Positions 33,723 through 40,722 of a stretch of DNA of 57,439 bases are shown here, piece by piece. The stretch spans positions 39,396-96,834 of the forward strand of contig DGIA01000032.1 in NCBI GenBank assembly GCA_002392965.1. The letters are read 5' to 3'. Below the pieces are notes generated by a model that worked only from the letters and a program-made list of their open reading frames with translations, did not search any database and was not told the origin of the DNA. How positions within the stretch are numbered: position 1 is the stretch's first letter; each line of letters begins with the position of its first letter. The stretch comes from Bacteroidales bacterium UBA3834. Its GTDB lineage: Bacteria > Bacteroidota > Bacteroidia > Bacteroidales > P3. The position numbers and the translations under genes were made by a program.

Positions 33723-34544
33723 ATGAACCTCTACGCACAGAGAATCAAAGAGGAAGGTATCGTAGTCTTTGATGATGTGAAGGGGTTGCCTTCGGGCGAC
33801 GAGCCGTTCACCTCCGCCGACTATGTCATCGCCATTGGCCACCGCGGGTACATGGACCTCATGTATGACGACACACCCGACTATTCCGGGCTGTACACGG
33901 TGGGTGTAATCTTCCCCAACCACACCCTGCGCACGGTGAGCGTGACCGACGACTACCGTGCCACCCTGATTATCGTGGATTCGTCGGTGCTCAACGACCC
34001 CATGCTGCAGATTATGGGCCAGTTGCGCTACCGCTACGAGCCACACCCCAACGTGAAGCTTGACAAACAGGAATACAGGATTATTACACATGTGGTGGAA
34101 GGTATGCGTGAGATCAAGCGCCTCGGTCTCTCCGACCAGCGAATGCTGATGACCCGCCTGCTAGAGTTCCTGCTGAGGCTGCTCAGCCAATACCGCAAAA
34201 GCAAGCTGAACGAGACCGGTGGTGACAAACAGGTCAGCGCGCGCTTCCACAGCGACCTTAAGCAGCATTTTCGCGAACACCGAGACGTGGGCTTCTACGC
34301 CGAGCAGGCTTGTCTCTCTACTAAGCACTTCAGCACCGTCGTCAAGCAGGAGACAGGCCATACCGCCTCCTACTGGATTCATCACCATATTGCGGTGGAA
34401 GCCAAGATGTTGCTCCATGTTCGGCGCGACCTCTCGGTGCAGGCCATCGCTGACTTGCTGGGCTTTGAAGACCAAGCCACCTTCAGCCGCTACTTCCGCC
34501 GCGAGACGGGAATGTCTCCTACAATATTTCGCGAGAAGGGTTGA
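33723..34544 (+). CDS. AraC-family transcriptional regulator
   Basis: 273 aa from the ATG at 33723. In-frame ATGs at 33660 and 33693 lie within or at the promoter, so they are unlikely. The N-terminal part (about 1-150) is a cupin-like sensing domain. The C-terminal part (about 170-273) holds two helix-turn-helices: FYAEQACLSTKHFSTVVKQ and VQAIADLLGFEDQATFSRYF, ending in the family signature RRETGMSPTIFRE. It is a cytosolic activator or repressor. The ligand and target genes are unknown. It converges on the Na/phosphate transporter gene. Confidence 0.9.
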   Translation: MNLYAQRIKEEGIVVFDDVKGLPSGDEPFTSADYVIAIGHRGYMDLMYDDTPDYSGLYTVGVIFPNHTLRTVSVTDDYRATLIIVDSSVLNDPMLQIMGQLRYRYEPHPNVKLDKQEYRIITHVVEGMREIKRLGLSDQRMLMTRLLEFLLRLLSQYRKSKLNETGGDKQVSARFHSDLKQHFREHRDVGFYAEQACLSTKHFSTVVKQETGHTASYWIHHHIAVEAKMLLHVRRDLSVQAIADLLGFEDQATFSRYFRRETGMSPTIFREKG

Positions 34545-34592
34545 TTTGCAATGTGTAAATGGTGTTTGCTATTCTGGTTTGTGCGGGATAGC

Positions 34593-36287
34593 TCAATCGA
34601 TCTTGACTATCTGCTCACTTTGTGAAACGTTGATTACAAAGTCTGCCAGTTTCTCGTATTGCGAGTAGAGGCTGCTGTAGGCATTACCTACCTCATATCC
34701 GTAACGGCCTTGCTTGACAGCTTCAAGATGCTCACTCCGCAAACGGTCGCGACAGGCGTTGACTTCTCGCTCGGCTTCTTCGGCAGCTTTGATGCCCTCT
34801 ACGGTCATGCGGTCGGTTCGGCCGTAGTCAACAAGGTTGCCGTCCATTACCATGAGTGCGTTCTCCACCAGAGCACTCATCTCGGCGAGGTTGTTGTTCT
34901 GTTTCTCGCTGAAATGGACGGCGTCGGAGTATTTGTTCTTACGCGTGAGCGCGATTTGATAGATGCTGTCGCCGATGCTCTCCAGATTGTCGCTGATGCG
35001 GAGCATGGCATTGATGCGTTCTGAACTGAGGGCACTGATGTCGCCACTTCCGACGGCGGTGAGAAACTTTGTTAGTCCCATGTCCATGCTGTCTGTCAAC
35101 TGTTCGTAACGGGCGATCCGTTCTACCTCTGCATCCATCTCTTTCGCGTTGCGCACCGTCCGCAGTTCGGGTAGGAGGGCGTACATTCGTAGCACTTGCT
35201 TTGAGAAGAGCTGTATTTCCTTTTGGGCACTCTGCAGGTTGAGTTCGGCGGTGTTGACTGGGCCTGCGCTGATGTAGGTGAGTCGGTATTTGTCTGCCCC
35301 CTTCGCTGCTTTCTTCTCGGGTACCAAGTGGGTAACAATCCATTCAATCTGTGGAATAAACCACGACTGCACACAGACATTCATTACGTTGAACATCGTG
35401 TGGAAAAGCGAGAGCGCCATCGGTGCATTGTCAGGAAAGACTGCCTTCACCATCGTGAGGATGGGATGGAAGAGGATGAGTGTCAGTGTGACACCGATGA
35501 CGTTGAACACTAGATGCGCCCTTGCGGCACGCTTGCCCGCGATGCCAGCCACCATGGCAGCGAGGTTGGCGGTGATGGTGGTGCCGATATTCTCGCCCAT
35601 CACCAGTGCAATGGCCACATCAAGGCCAATCCATCCGTTGTGGAGCATCAGCAGCGTGATGGCCATCGTTGCCGCCGAGGCTTGTACCATGCAGGTCAAC
35701 ACGGCACCGATGGCGACAAAAAGAATCACTGACCAGAACCCATATCCGCTCAATGAAGCAAGGCCATGAAGCAGCGACGGATAATTGCCGAGGTCAGGCA
35801 TCGCATTTTGAAGACAGCGCATACCCACTAGCAGCAACGCAAGACCGATAATGGTCTGACCGATGGAATGCATCTTGTTGCGCTTCATAAAGAAGAATGC
35901 CAAGCTGGCTGCGGCGATCAAAAGAGGTAGGTCAAAATAGCCCGAACTGCCGCCGAGTCCGAGCAGGGTGATAATCCATGCTGTCACTGTGGTTCCAATA
36001 TTAGCGCCCATAATGACTGCGACGGCCCCACCGAGTGAGAGGAGTCCTGCATTGACGAAACTCACCACCATCACGGTGGTGGCACTCGACGACTGGATGG
36101 CCGCCGTCACCGCTGTGCCTGTCAGTATCCCGCTCAGCGGGTGCCCGGTCATCTTGCCCAGTACGGCGCGCATCTTGCTGCCTGCCACCTTCTGAAGGCC
36201 TTCGCTCATCATTTTCATGGCAAAAAGGAATACAGCAAGTGAACCTGTAAAGTTGATGAGAATCAATAAAATGTCTGTAGCTTTCAT
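34593..36287 (-). CDS. Na/phosphate cotransporter with C-terminal PhoU-like domain
   Basis: 564 aa from the ATG at 36287, because a -7 box lies at 36315-36322. It has about eight to nine membrane segments in two Na_Pi_cotrans repeats, each marked by a conserved Gln-Ser/Ala motif: AAIQSSSATT (first) and MVQASAATMA (second). The C-terminal third (about 350-560) is a helical PhoU-like domain. NptA/YjbB-type proteins move phosphate with sodium across the inner membrane, in or out depending on the family member. The 11-bp repeat array upstream (36331-36396) suggests control by phosphate through a PhoB-like regulator. Confidence 0.9.
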   Translation of the reverse strand: MKATDILLILINFTGSLAVFLFAMKMMSEGLQKVAGSKMRAVLGKMTGHPLSGILTGTAVTAAIQSSSATTVMVVSFVNAGLLSLGGAVAVIMGANIGTTVTAWIITLLGLGGSSGYFDLPLLIAAASLAFFFMKRNKMHSIGQTIIGLALLLVGMRCLQNAMPDLGNYPSLLHGLASLSGYGFWSVILFVAIGAVLTCMVQASAATMAITLLMLHNGWIGLDVAIALVMGENIGTTITANLAAMVAGIAGKRAARAHLVFNVIGVTLTLILFHPILTMVKAVFPDNAPMALSLFHTMFNVMNVCVQSWFIPQIEWIVTHLVPEKKAAKGADKYRLTYISAGPVNTAELNLQSAQKEIQLFSKQVLRMYALLPELRTVRNAKEMDAEVERIARYEQLTDSMDMGLTKFLTAVGSGDISALSSERINAMLRISDNLESIGDSIYQIALTRKNKYSDAVHFSEKQNNNLAEMSALVENALMVMDGNLVDYGRTDRMTVEGIKAAEEAEREVNACRDRLRSEHLEAVKQGRYGYEVGNAYSSLYSQYEKLADFVINVSQSEQIVKID

Positions 36288-36314
36288 TGGTCGGTTTTGT
36301 TGGATTTGATGCCG

Positions 36315-36322
36315 CAAAAGTA
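36315..36322 (-). promoter_or_regulatory. -7 promoter box for Na/phosphate transporter
   Basis: TACTTTTG on the minus strand lies 27 bp before the ATG at 36287. No TTTG is at -33; the repeat array covers that place instead, as in activator-dependent promoters. Confidence 0.6.
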
Positions 36323-36330
36323 CAGACGGA

Positions 36331-36396
36331 TTGTTACAAAACTGTTACGAAACGGTTAAGTTTTTGTTAAGATAATGTTACAGAATTGTTACAAAA
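36331..36396 (-). promoter_or_regulatory. Six tandem 11-bp repeats, candidate Pho-box array
   Basis: Six contiguous 11-bp units, on the plus strand TTGTTACAAAA, CTGTTACGAAA and four variants, each with a GTTAC or GTTAA core. PhoB/PhoP half-sites in other bacteria are short repeats with an 11-bp period. The array begins 8 bp upstream of the -7 box and covers the -33 region. It precedes a phosphate transporter. Regulation is inferred. It could also belong to the general set of 11-bp arrays in this genome. Confidence 0.6.
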
Positions 36397-36434
36397 AGGG
36401 GAGGACCTTGCATGTGCAAGATCCTCCCCTTTTT
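36393..36434 (-). terminator. Intrinsic terminator after TPR gene
   Basis: A 13-bp stem (AAAAAGGGGAGGA / TCCTCCCCTTTTT) continues after one mismatch into CTTGCA/TGCAAG. The minus transcript ends in TTTTT. It lies 14 bp after the stop of the TPR gene. Confidence 0.88.
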
Positions 36435-36447
36435 TTTATTTGCAAGT

Positions 36448-37122
36448 TTATTTACAAGCCTCAGCGAGAGCAATATAACGATCGATCTCGCTCCATTCGG
36501 TACTTTCCGGATAGTTATCCTTGACCTGTTGGAAGCAGTCGAGGGCGGCAGTGTTGTTCTCAATCATAAGGTATGCCATGCCGGCCTTGAAGAGGGCTGT
36601 AGGAGCGGTAATATAGTTGTTCTCCATCTTGGCGGCTTGGCGGTAATGGGTGGCAGCCTCTTTGGCATTACCCTGCTCCATGCAGACGTCGCCCAGCATC
36701 ATCTCGGCCAGCGGGCGGGTGAAGGTGTCCTTACCATGGTATTTTTTGAGCCATTTGGAAGCCTCGGCGTAGTTGCCCAGGCGCAGGTTGGCCACGCCAG
36801 CGTAGTATTTGGCCAGATTGGCGGCCTTGGTGCATCCGTAATTGTCGATGATGCTGAGGAAACCGCGGTAGGTGTCGTCACCGTTGAGGGCTTTCTCGAA
36901 ATCGCCTTGGTCGAACCACTGCTCGGCAGCGAACATCTCTTCGGCGGCACGGACCTCACGGGGCTGGAACACCCATTTGCGCAGGCCGAAAATGGCAAGG
37001 ATAACCACGAGAATGGCCGCTACGATAATGATAAGGGTTTTTTGGTTTTTCTGGATAAACTCTTCCGAACGGGTGATGACACTGCCCATTTCGGTGTTTT
37101 TCTCTTCAATCTGTTTTTCCAT
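36448..37122 (-). CDS. TPR membrane protein (YfgM-like)
   Basis: 224 aa from the ATG at 37122; the open frame upstream crosses the promoter. A short charged cytosolic N-terminus is followed by one membrane helix (about 28-48, TLIIIVAAILVVILAIFGL) and then tetratricopeptide repeats (about 60-220), with YAGVANLRLGNYAEASKWLKKY and MLGDVCMEQGNAKEAATHYRQAA as the clearest. The layout matches the YfgM/TPR_21 type, which works with periplasmic chaperones at the translocon. That role is an analogy. It is closed by a strong terminator. Confidence 0.82.
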   Translation of the reverse strand: MEKQIEEKNTEMGSVITRSEEFIQKNQKTLIIIVAAILVVILAIFGLRKWVFQPREVRAAEEMFAAEQWFDQGDFEKALNGDDTYRGFLSIIDNYGCTKAANLAKYYAGVANLRLGNYAEASKWLKKYHGKDTFTRPLAEMMLGDVCMEQGNAKEAATHYRQAAKMENNYITAPTALFKAGMAYLMIENNTAALDCFQQVKDNYPESTEWSEIDRYIALAEACK

Positions 37123-37158
37123 ATCTGTATTGTGTATTTTGTCTGTAAAAATCGGCTG

Positions 37159-37166
37159 CAAAATTA
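37159..37166 (-). promoter_or_regulatory. -7 promoter box for TPR gene
   Basis: TAATTTTG on the minus strand lies 36 bp upstream of the ATG at 37122. The -33 element is not evident. Confidence 0.5.
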
Positions 37167-37301
37167 CAACTTTTTTGTGAATTGAGTGGTGAAAAATGAA
37201 AAAAGTGTTTAACAATCACTCTCTTTTGATAGAATTGTATAAAATATTATTCTTGATTATCAGGTGTGTAGGAAAAATGTTGTAAAAAAACAAAAGAAAT
37301 A

Positions 37302-37333
37302 TTTCCCGTATAAATTTATTTTACATATTTTTG
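37302..37333 (+). promoter_or_regulatory. Promoter for DHODH-like gene
   Basis: TTTC (37302-37305), a 20-bp spacer and TATTTTTG (37326-37333). The start near 37339 supports the ATG at 37368. Confidence 0.65.
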
Positions 37334-37367
37334 CAATGAATATTTATTGACGAAAAATAGCAACATC

Positions 37368-38351
37368 ATGGATACAAAAACCAAATATTTGGGCCTCGAA
37401 TTAAATAGCCCGATCATTGTCGGAAGTTGCGGCTTGACAGCCGATGTGGAAAAAATGGAGCAGATGGAGGCTGCCGGTGCTGGCGCCGTGGTGGTGAAGT
37501 CGGTCTTCGAGGAACAGATAATCCATGACATCAAGCGCAATACGCATATGGTGGCACCGACTGACAATTACGGTGACAGCTATGAGTATATTGCCCAGCA
37601 TGTGGCTGACGATTCGCTCGAAAAGCATTTCAGCATGATTCGTGAGGCCAAACGTCGCCTGACCATCCCCGTCATTGGCAGCATCAACTGTTTCTCATAC
37701 GAGAACTGGCTCACCTATGCAAAAAAATTTGAAGATGCGGGTTGTGATGCATTGGAACTCAACATGGCCATACTGCCCTATGAAACTTCTATGTCGGCCG
37801 ATGATGTAGAACGCACTTTTAACCAGATTATCAATACAATCCGTAAATCGATAAGTCTTCCTATCAGCATTAAGGTGGGTCCCTATTTCACTGACATGGC
37901 CAAACAAATGCAGCAGCTCAGCTGGATGGGAATCCAGGGCGTGACGATGTTCAACAAGAGCGTCCAGGTAGATATCGACATTGAGAACGAAACGTTGAAA
38001 AATGCATCTTTCCTTTCCACTCATGAAGATATGTATAACACGCTGCGCTGGGTGGCCCTGTTGAGCAAGAAAATGCGCTGTGATTTGAGTGCATCCACGG
38101 GTGTCTATACTGCCGACGATGTGGTGAAACTGATTTTGGCCGGAACCACCACCGTGCAGGTGGTCAGCTGTCTCTACAAGAACGGCATCGACACTCTCTG
38201 CGACCTCAACAATGGGCTGCAGGCTTGGATGGAGAAAAAAGGGTACGACAGCCTCGCCCGTTTCCGTGGCAAGTTGGCGGTGGCTCCCGCTGAAAAAGCC
38301 TCTGTGGCCATGCGTACACAGTTTATGAAATATTTCGCCGAGATAGTTTAA
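37368..38351 (+). CDS. Dihydroorotate-dehydrogenase-like flavoprotein, catalytic motif altered
   Basis: 327 aa (beta/alpha)8 protein of the DHODH family (YLGLELNSPIIVGSCGLTADV at the start, ISIKVGPYFTDM, STGVYTADDVVKLILAGTTTVQV in the phosphate-binding region). True class I enzymes have a catalytic NxSCPN or similar motif. Here the equivalent place reads LELNMAILPYETS, without Cys or Ser, so it may not oxidise dihydroorotate. Bacteroidota often carry such a 'DHODH-like' paralogue beside true PyrD. FMN binding is likely but the substrate is unknown. The ATG at 37368 is placed by its promoter. Confidence 0.85.
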   Translation: MDTKTKYLGLELNSPIIVGSCGLTADVEKMEQMEAAGAGAVVVKSVFEEQIIHDIKRNTHMVAPTDNYGDSYEYIAQHVADDSLEKHFSMIREAKRRLTIPVIGSINCFSYENWLTYAKKFEDAGCDALELNMAILPYETSMSADDVERTFNQIINTIRKSISLPISIKVGPYFTDMAKQMQQLSWMGIQGVTMFNKSVQVDIDIENETLKNASFLSTHEDMYNTLRWVALLSKKMRCDLSASTGVYTADDVVKLILAGTTTVQVVSCLYKNGIDTLCDLNNGLQAWMEKKGYDSLARFRGKLAVAPAEKASVAMRTQFMKYFAEIV

Positions 38352-38385
38352 TTATACAACCATAACAACAAACACATTACACAAA

Positions 38386-38847
38386 ATGGAACAACAAGAA
38401 GAGAAAGTGGTAAGTTTTTTCCGCTTTGAAGATTTACGTATTTACGGGAAAGCGACGGACTATGCCAGCTGGGTGATGGCCCAGTTGAGTTCTCCCCGCA
38501 ACGAAGCGGAATCGGCGCTGGTGGGCTCATTCTGCCATTCGGCCTATGACATCGCACTCAACATCGCCGAAGGCTCGAGCCGCAGCAAGAGCCAGTTCGA
38601 CCACTACTTGAAAATCGCCAAAACCGCTATCCGCGAGTGCGTTGTCTATAGCGAGGTGGCGCATAATCTCGGCATGTTCGGCGACGGGCAGTATGAGCAG
38701 TCGCGGGAGTACCTGATGGAAATGACCCGTATGCTCGGTGCACTCATTATCAGTCTGCAGCGTTCCGCCGAACGTCGAATGAACCGTGACGAAGAAGATG
38801 TCGATGCCGACACCGACCCCTATGCCAACGACGAAATGAAATATTGA
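38386..38847 (+). CDS. Four-helix-bundle protein (23S rRNA IVS-protein family)
   Basis: 153 aa. FRFEDLRIYGKATDYASWV, ALNIAEGSSRSKSQFDHYLKIAK and ECVVYSEVAHNLG match the four-helix-bundle family first seen in 23S rRNA intervening sequences. Residues about 13-125 cover the domain. The extra acidic tail (DEEDVDADTDPYANDE) makes it longer than the usual 115-125 aa. It lies between the DHODH-like gene (34 bp) and kdsA (7 bp) in a protein-coding operon, not in an rRNA gene. Function is unknown. Confidence 0.85.
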   Translation: MEQQEEKVVSFFRFEDLRIYGKATDYASWVMAQLSSPRNEAESALVGSFCHSAYDIALNIAEGSSRSKSQFDHYLKIAKTAIRECVVYSEVAHNLGMFGDGQYEQSREYLMEMTRMLGALIISLQRSAERRMNRDEEDVDADTDPYANDEMKY

Positions 38848-38854
38848 CCGACGA

Positions 38855-39676
38855 ATGTATCCCTCACTTCCCCAACTTCACCATACTGACACAGACAACT
38901 TCTTCCTCCTTGCCGGTCCTTGTGTCGTCGAAGACCACGAGAACCCCTTTGTGGTTTGTGAGCGGTTGGCCACCATTTGCAACCGCCTACACATACCTTT
39001 TGCATTTAAGGCCAGCTACCGTAAGGCCAACCGTTCGAGCGTCCATTCCTTTACCGGTATCGGAGACCTCGAGGCCTTGCGTCTGCTACGTGAGGTCGGT
39101 GAGCGGTTTGGAGTGCCCGTGGTGACCGACATACACAGCGAAGCCGAGGCCGCCATGGCTGCCGACTATGCCGACGTGTTGCAGATCCCGGCTTTCCTCT
39201 GCCGTCAAACCGAGCTTTTGCGAGCCGCCGCTGAGACCGGACGCTGCGTCAATGTCAAGAAGGGCCAGTTCCTCTCGCCCGAAGCCATGGTACAGGTCGC
39301 CGACAAAATGAGAGCTTTCGGCTGCGCCAACTTCATGCTCACTGAACGTGGCACCACATTCGGCTATCAAGACCTGGTTGTCGATTTTCGCGGCGTGCCT
39401 ACCATGAGGCGCAACGGTGTGCCGGTGGTGGTCGATATCACCCACTCGCTGCAGCAACCCAATCAAAGCAGCGGCGTCACCGGCGGTCGTCCCGACATGA
39501 TTGAGACCATTGCCCGTGCTGCCATCGCTGTGGGAGCCGACGGCATCTTCATGGAGACTCATCCCGACCCCGCCCATGCCAAGAGCGACGGTGCCAACAT
39601 GCTGCACCTCGACCTGGCCGAGCGTCTGCTGGAACATCTGGTGGCCATCCGCCAGACTGTCGTTCGGTTGTCTTGA
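38855..39676 (+). CDS. kdsA: 3-deoxy-8-phosphooctulonate (KDO-8-P) synthase
   Basis: 273 aa. It condenses phosphoenolpyruvate with arabinose 5-phosphate to give KDO 8-phosphate for the lipopolysaccharide core, in the cytosol. AGPCVVED (20-27), FKASYRKANRSS (about 49-60), VNVKKGQFLSP and LTERGTTFGY are clear family motifs. Cys23 in AGPC marks the metal-dependent class; metal-independent enzymes have Asn there. It follows the four-helix-bundle gene by 7 bp. Confidence 0.95.
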   Translation: MYPSLPQLHHTDTDNFFLLAGPCVVEDHENPFVVCERLATICNRLHIPFAFKASYRKANRSSVHSFTGIGDLEALRLLREVGERFGVPVVTDIHSEAEAAMAADYADVLQIPAFLCRQTELLRAAAETGRCVNVKKGQFLSPEAMVQVADKMRAFGCANFMLTERGTTFGYQDLVVDFRGVPTMRRNGVPVVVDITHSLQQPNQSSGVTGGRPDMIETIARAAIAVGADGIFMETHPDPAHAKSDGANMLHLDLAERLLEHLVAIRQTVVRLS

Positions 39677-39711
39677 ATTTCGTTTCCCTGTTTTATTAAC
39701 TGCTAAAAACC

Positions 39712-40572
39712 ATGGAACTCAACCTCTCCAAGCCTATCGTCTTTTTTGATCTCGAGACCACCGGCGTACAGGTAGGTCACGACCATATCGTTGAGATTTG
39801 CCTCCACAAGGTGATGCCCGACGGCACCACCGATACCCGGGTGGAGCGTGTGCGCCCCGCTGATGCCGAAGGCCATACCGTCCACATTCCCGAAGTGACC
39901 ACCGCGGTGCATGGCATCACCGATGCCGATGTGGCAGACAAACCCTCGTTCAAAGACCTTGCCCCAAGCCTGCTGGAGTATATAGGCGATGCTGACTTGG
40001 CAGGCTACAACAGCAACAAGTTTGATGTGCCACTGCTCGTCGAGGAGTTCCTCCGTGCAGGTATCGACTTCGACCTCAAGTGCCGACGCTTGGTCGATGT
40101 GCAGAACATCTTCCATCAGATGGAGCAGCGCACCCTCGTGGCTGCCTATAAGTTTTATTGCCAGAAAGATCTTGAGAACGCCCACAGTGCCGCTGCCGAC
40201 ACCATCGCTACCTATGAGGTACTCAAGGCTCAGCTCGACCGCTATCAAGGTGTCGATTACAAGGATCGCTCCGGAAAGGTCACCCAACCTGTGGTCAACG
40301 ACATTTCCGCCCTCAGCCGTTTTACGTCCAACAGCCAGTGGGCCGACCTTGTGGGACATATCGGCTACGATGCCAAGCACCGCGAGATCTTCAACTTCGG
40401 CAAACACAAAGGCAAGACCGTGGAGGAAGTCTTCGATCAGGAACCTTCCTACTACGACTGGATGATAAAGAGCGACTTCCCCCTCTCGACCAAGAAACTT
40501 ATCACTGAGATCTGGGATCGCCGCAAGCAGAAGAAGCTCGACGCCCTGAAAGCCCACTTCGAGAGCAAATGA
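39712..40572 (+). CDS. DnaQ-type 3'-5' exonuclease (DEDDh)
   Basis: 286 aa. Exonuclease domain at about 8-180: Exo I FFDLETTG (Asp13, Glu15), Exo II AGYNSNKFDVPLL and Exo III ENAHSAAADTIATYEVL with the His-x4-Asp of the DEDDh class. The C-terminal part has FGKHKGKTVEEVF and YYDWMIKSDFPLSTK, the short ExoX-like tail (DUF3820) thought to help DNA binding. It probably acts as a processing or repair exonuclease rather than polymerase III epsilon, which lacks this tail. It lies 35 bp after kdsA. Confidence 0.88.
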   Translation: MELNLSKPIVFFDLETTGVQVGHDHIVEICLHKVMPDGTTDTRVERVRPADAEGHTVHIPEVTTAVHGITDADVADKPSFKDLAPSLLEYIGDADLAGYNSNKFDVPLLVEEFLRAGIDFDLKCRRLVDVQNIFHQMEQRTLVAAYKFYCQKDLENAHSAAADTIATYEVLKAQLDRYQGVDYKDRSGKVTQPVVNDISALSRFTSNSQWADLVGHIGYDAKHREIFNFGKHKGKTVEEVFDQEPSYYDWMIKSDFPLSTKKLITEIWDRRKQKKLDALKAHFESK

Positions 40573-40616
40573 TGAGAGGCGCCCAGTCGGGTGCCTCTTC
40601 TGTTTTGCCTCCCTAT

Positions 40617-40717
40617 CAACTCCGTCTCACCTCCGTTTCACCTCCGTCTCACCTCCGTCTCACCTCCGTTGGCGGACGGAGGGGCGACGGTGTGGCGACG
40701 GTGCTGGGACGGAGGTG
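40617..40717. repeat. Inverted pair of 11-bp CTCCGT arrays, second copy
   Basis: Five direct 11-bp units (40617-40671, CAACTCCGTCT then CACCTCCGTYT) face four inverted units (40676-40717, ACGGAGG.. and ACGGTG..) across GGCGG. The central CACCTCCGTTGGCGGACGG is the same as at 21389-21484. It lies between convergent genes and may also act as a terminator or processing hairpin. Confidence 0.85.
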
Positions 40718-40722
40718 ACGGA

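Noticed and set aside
33533..33772. 79-aa Ala/Ser-rich open frame
   Set aside because: It overlaps the AraC promoter and coding start in another frame and lies in a GC-rich hairpin region. Likely non-coding.
36318..36430. Small RNA gene between the phosphate transporter and TPR gene
   Set aside because: The hairpin is fully explained as the TPR gene terminator, and the repeats as promoter-proximal sites of the transporter.
40573..40722. Simple terminator only
   Set aside because: The inverted 11-bp arrays could end both convergent transcripts, but the unit structure and the second copy at 21389-21484 show that it is more than an ordinary terminator. It has no T-run.
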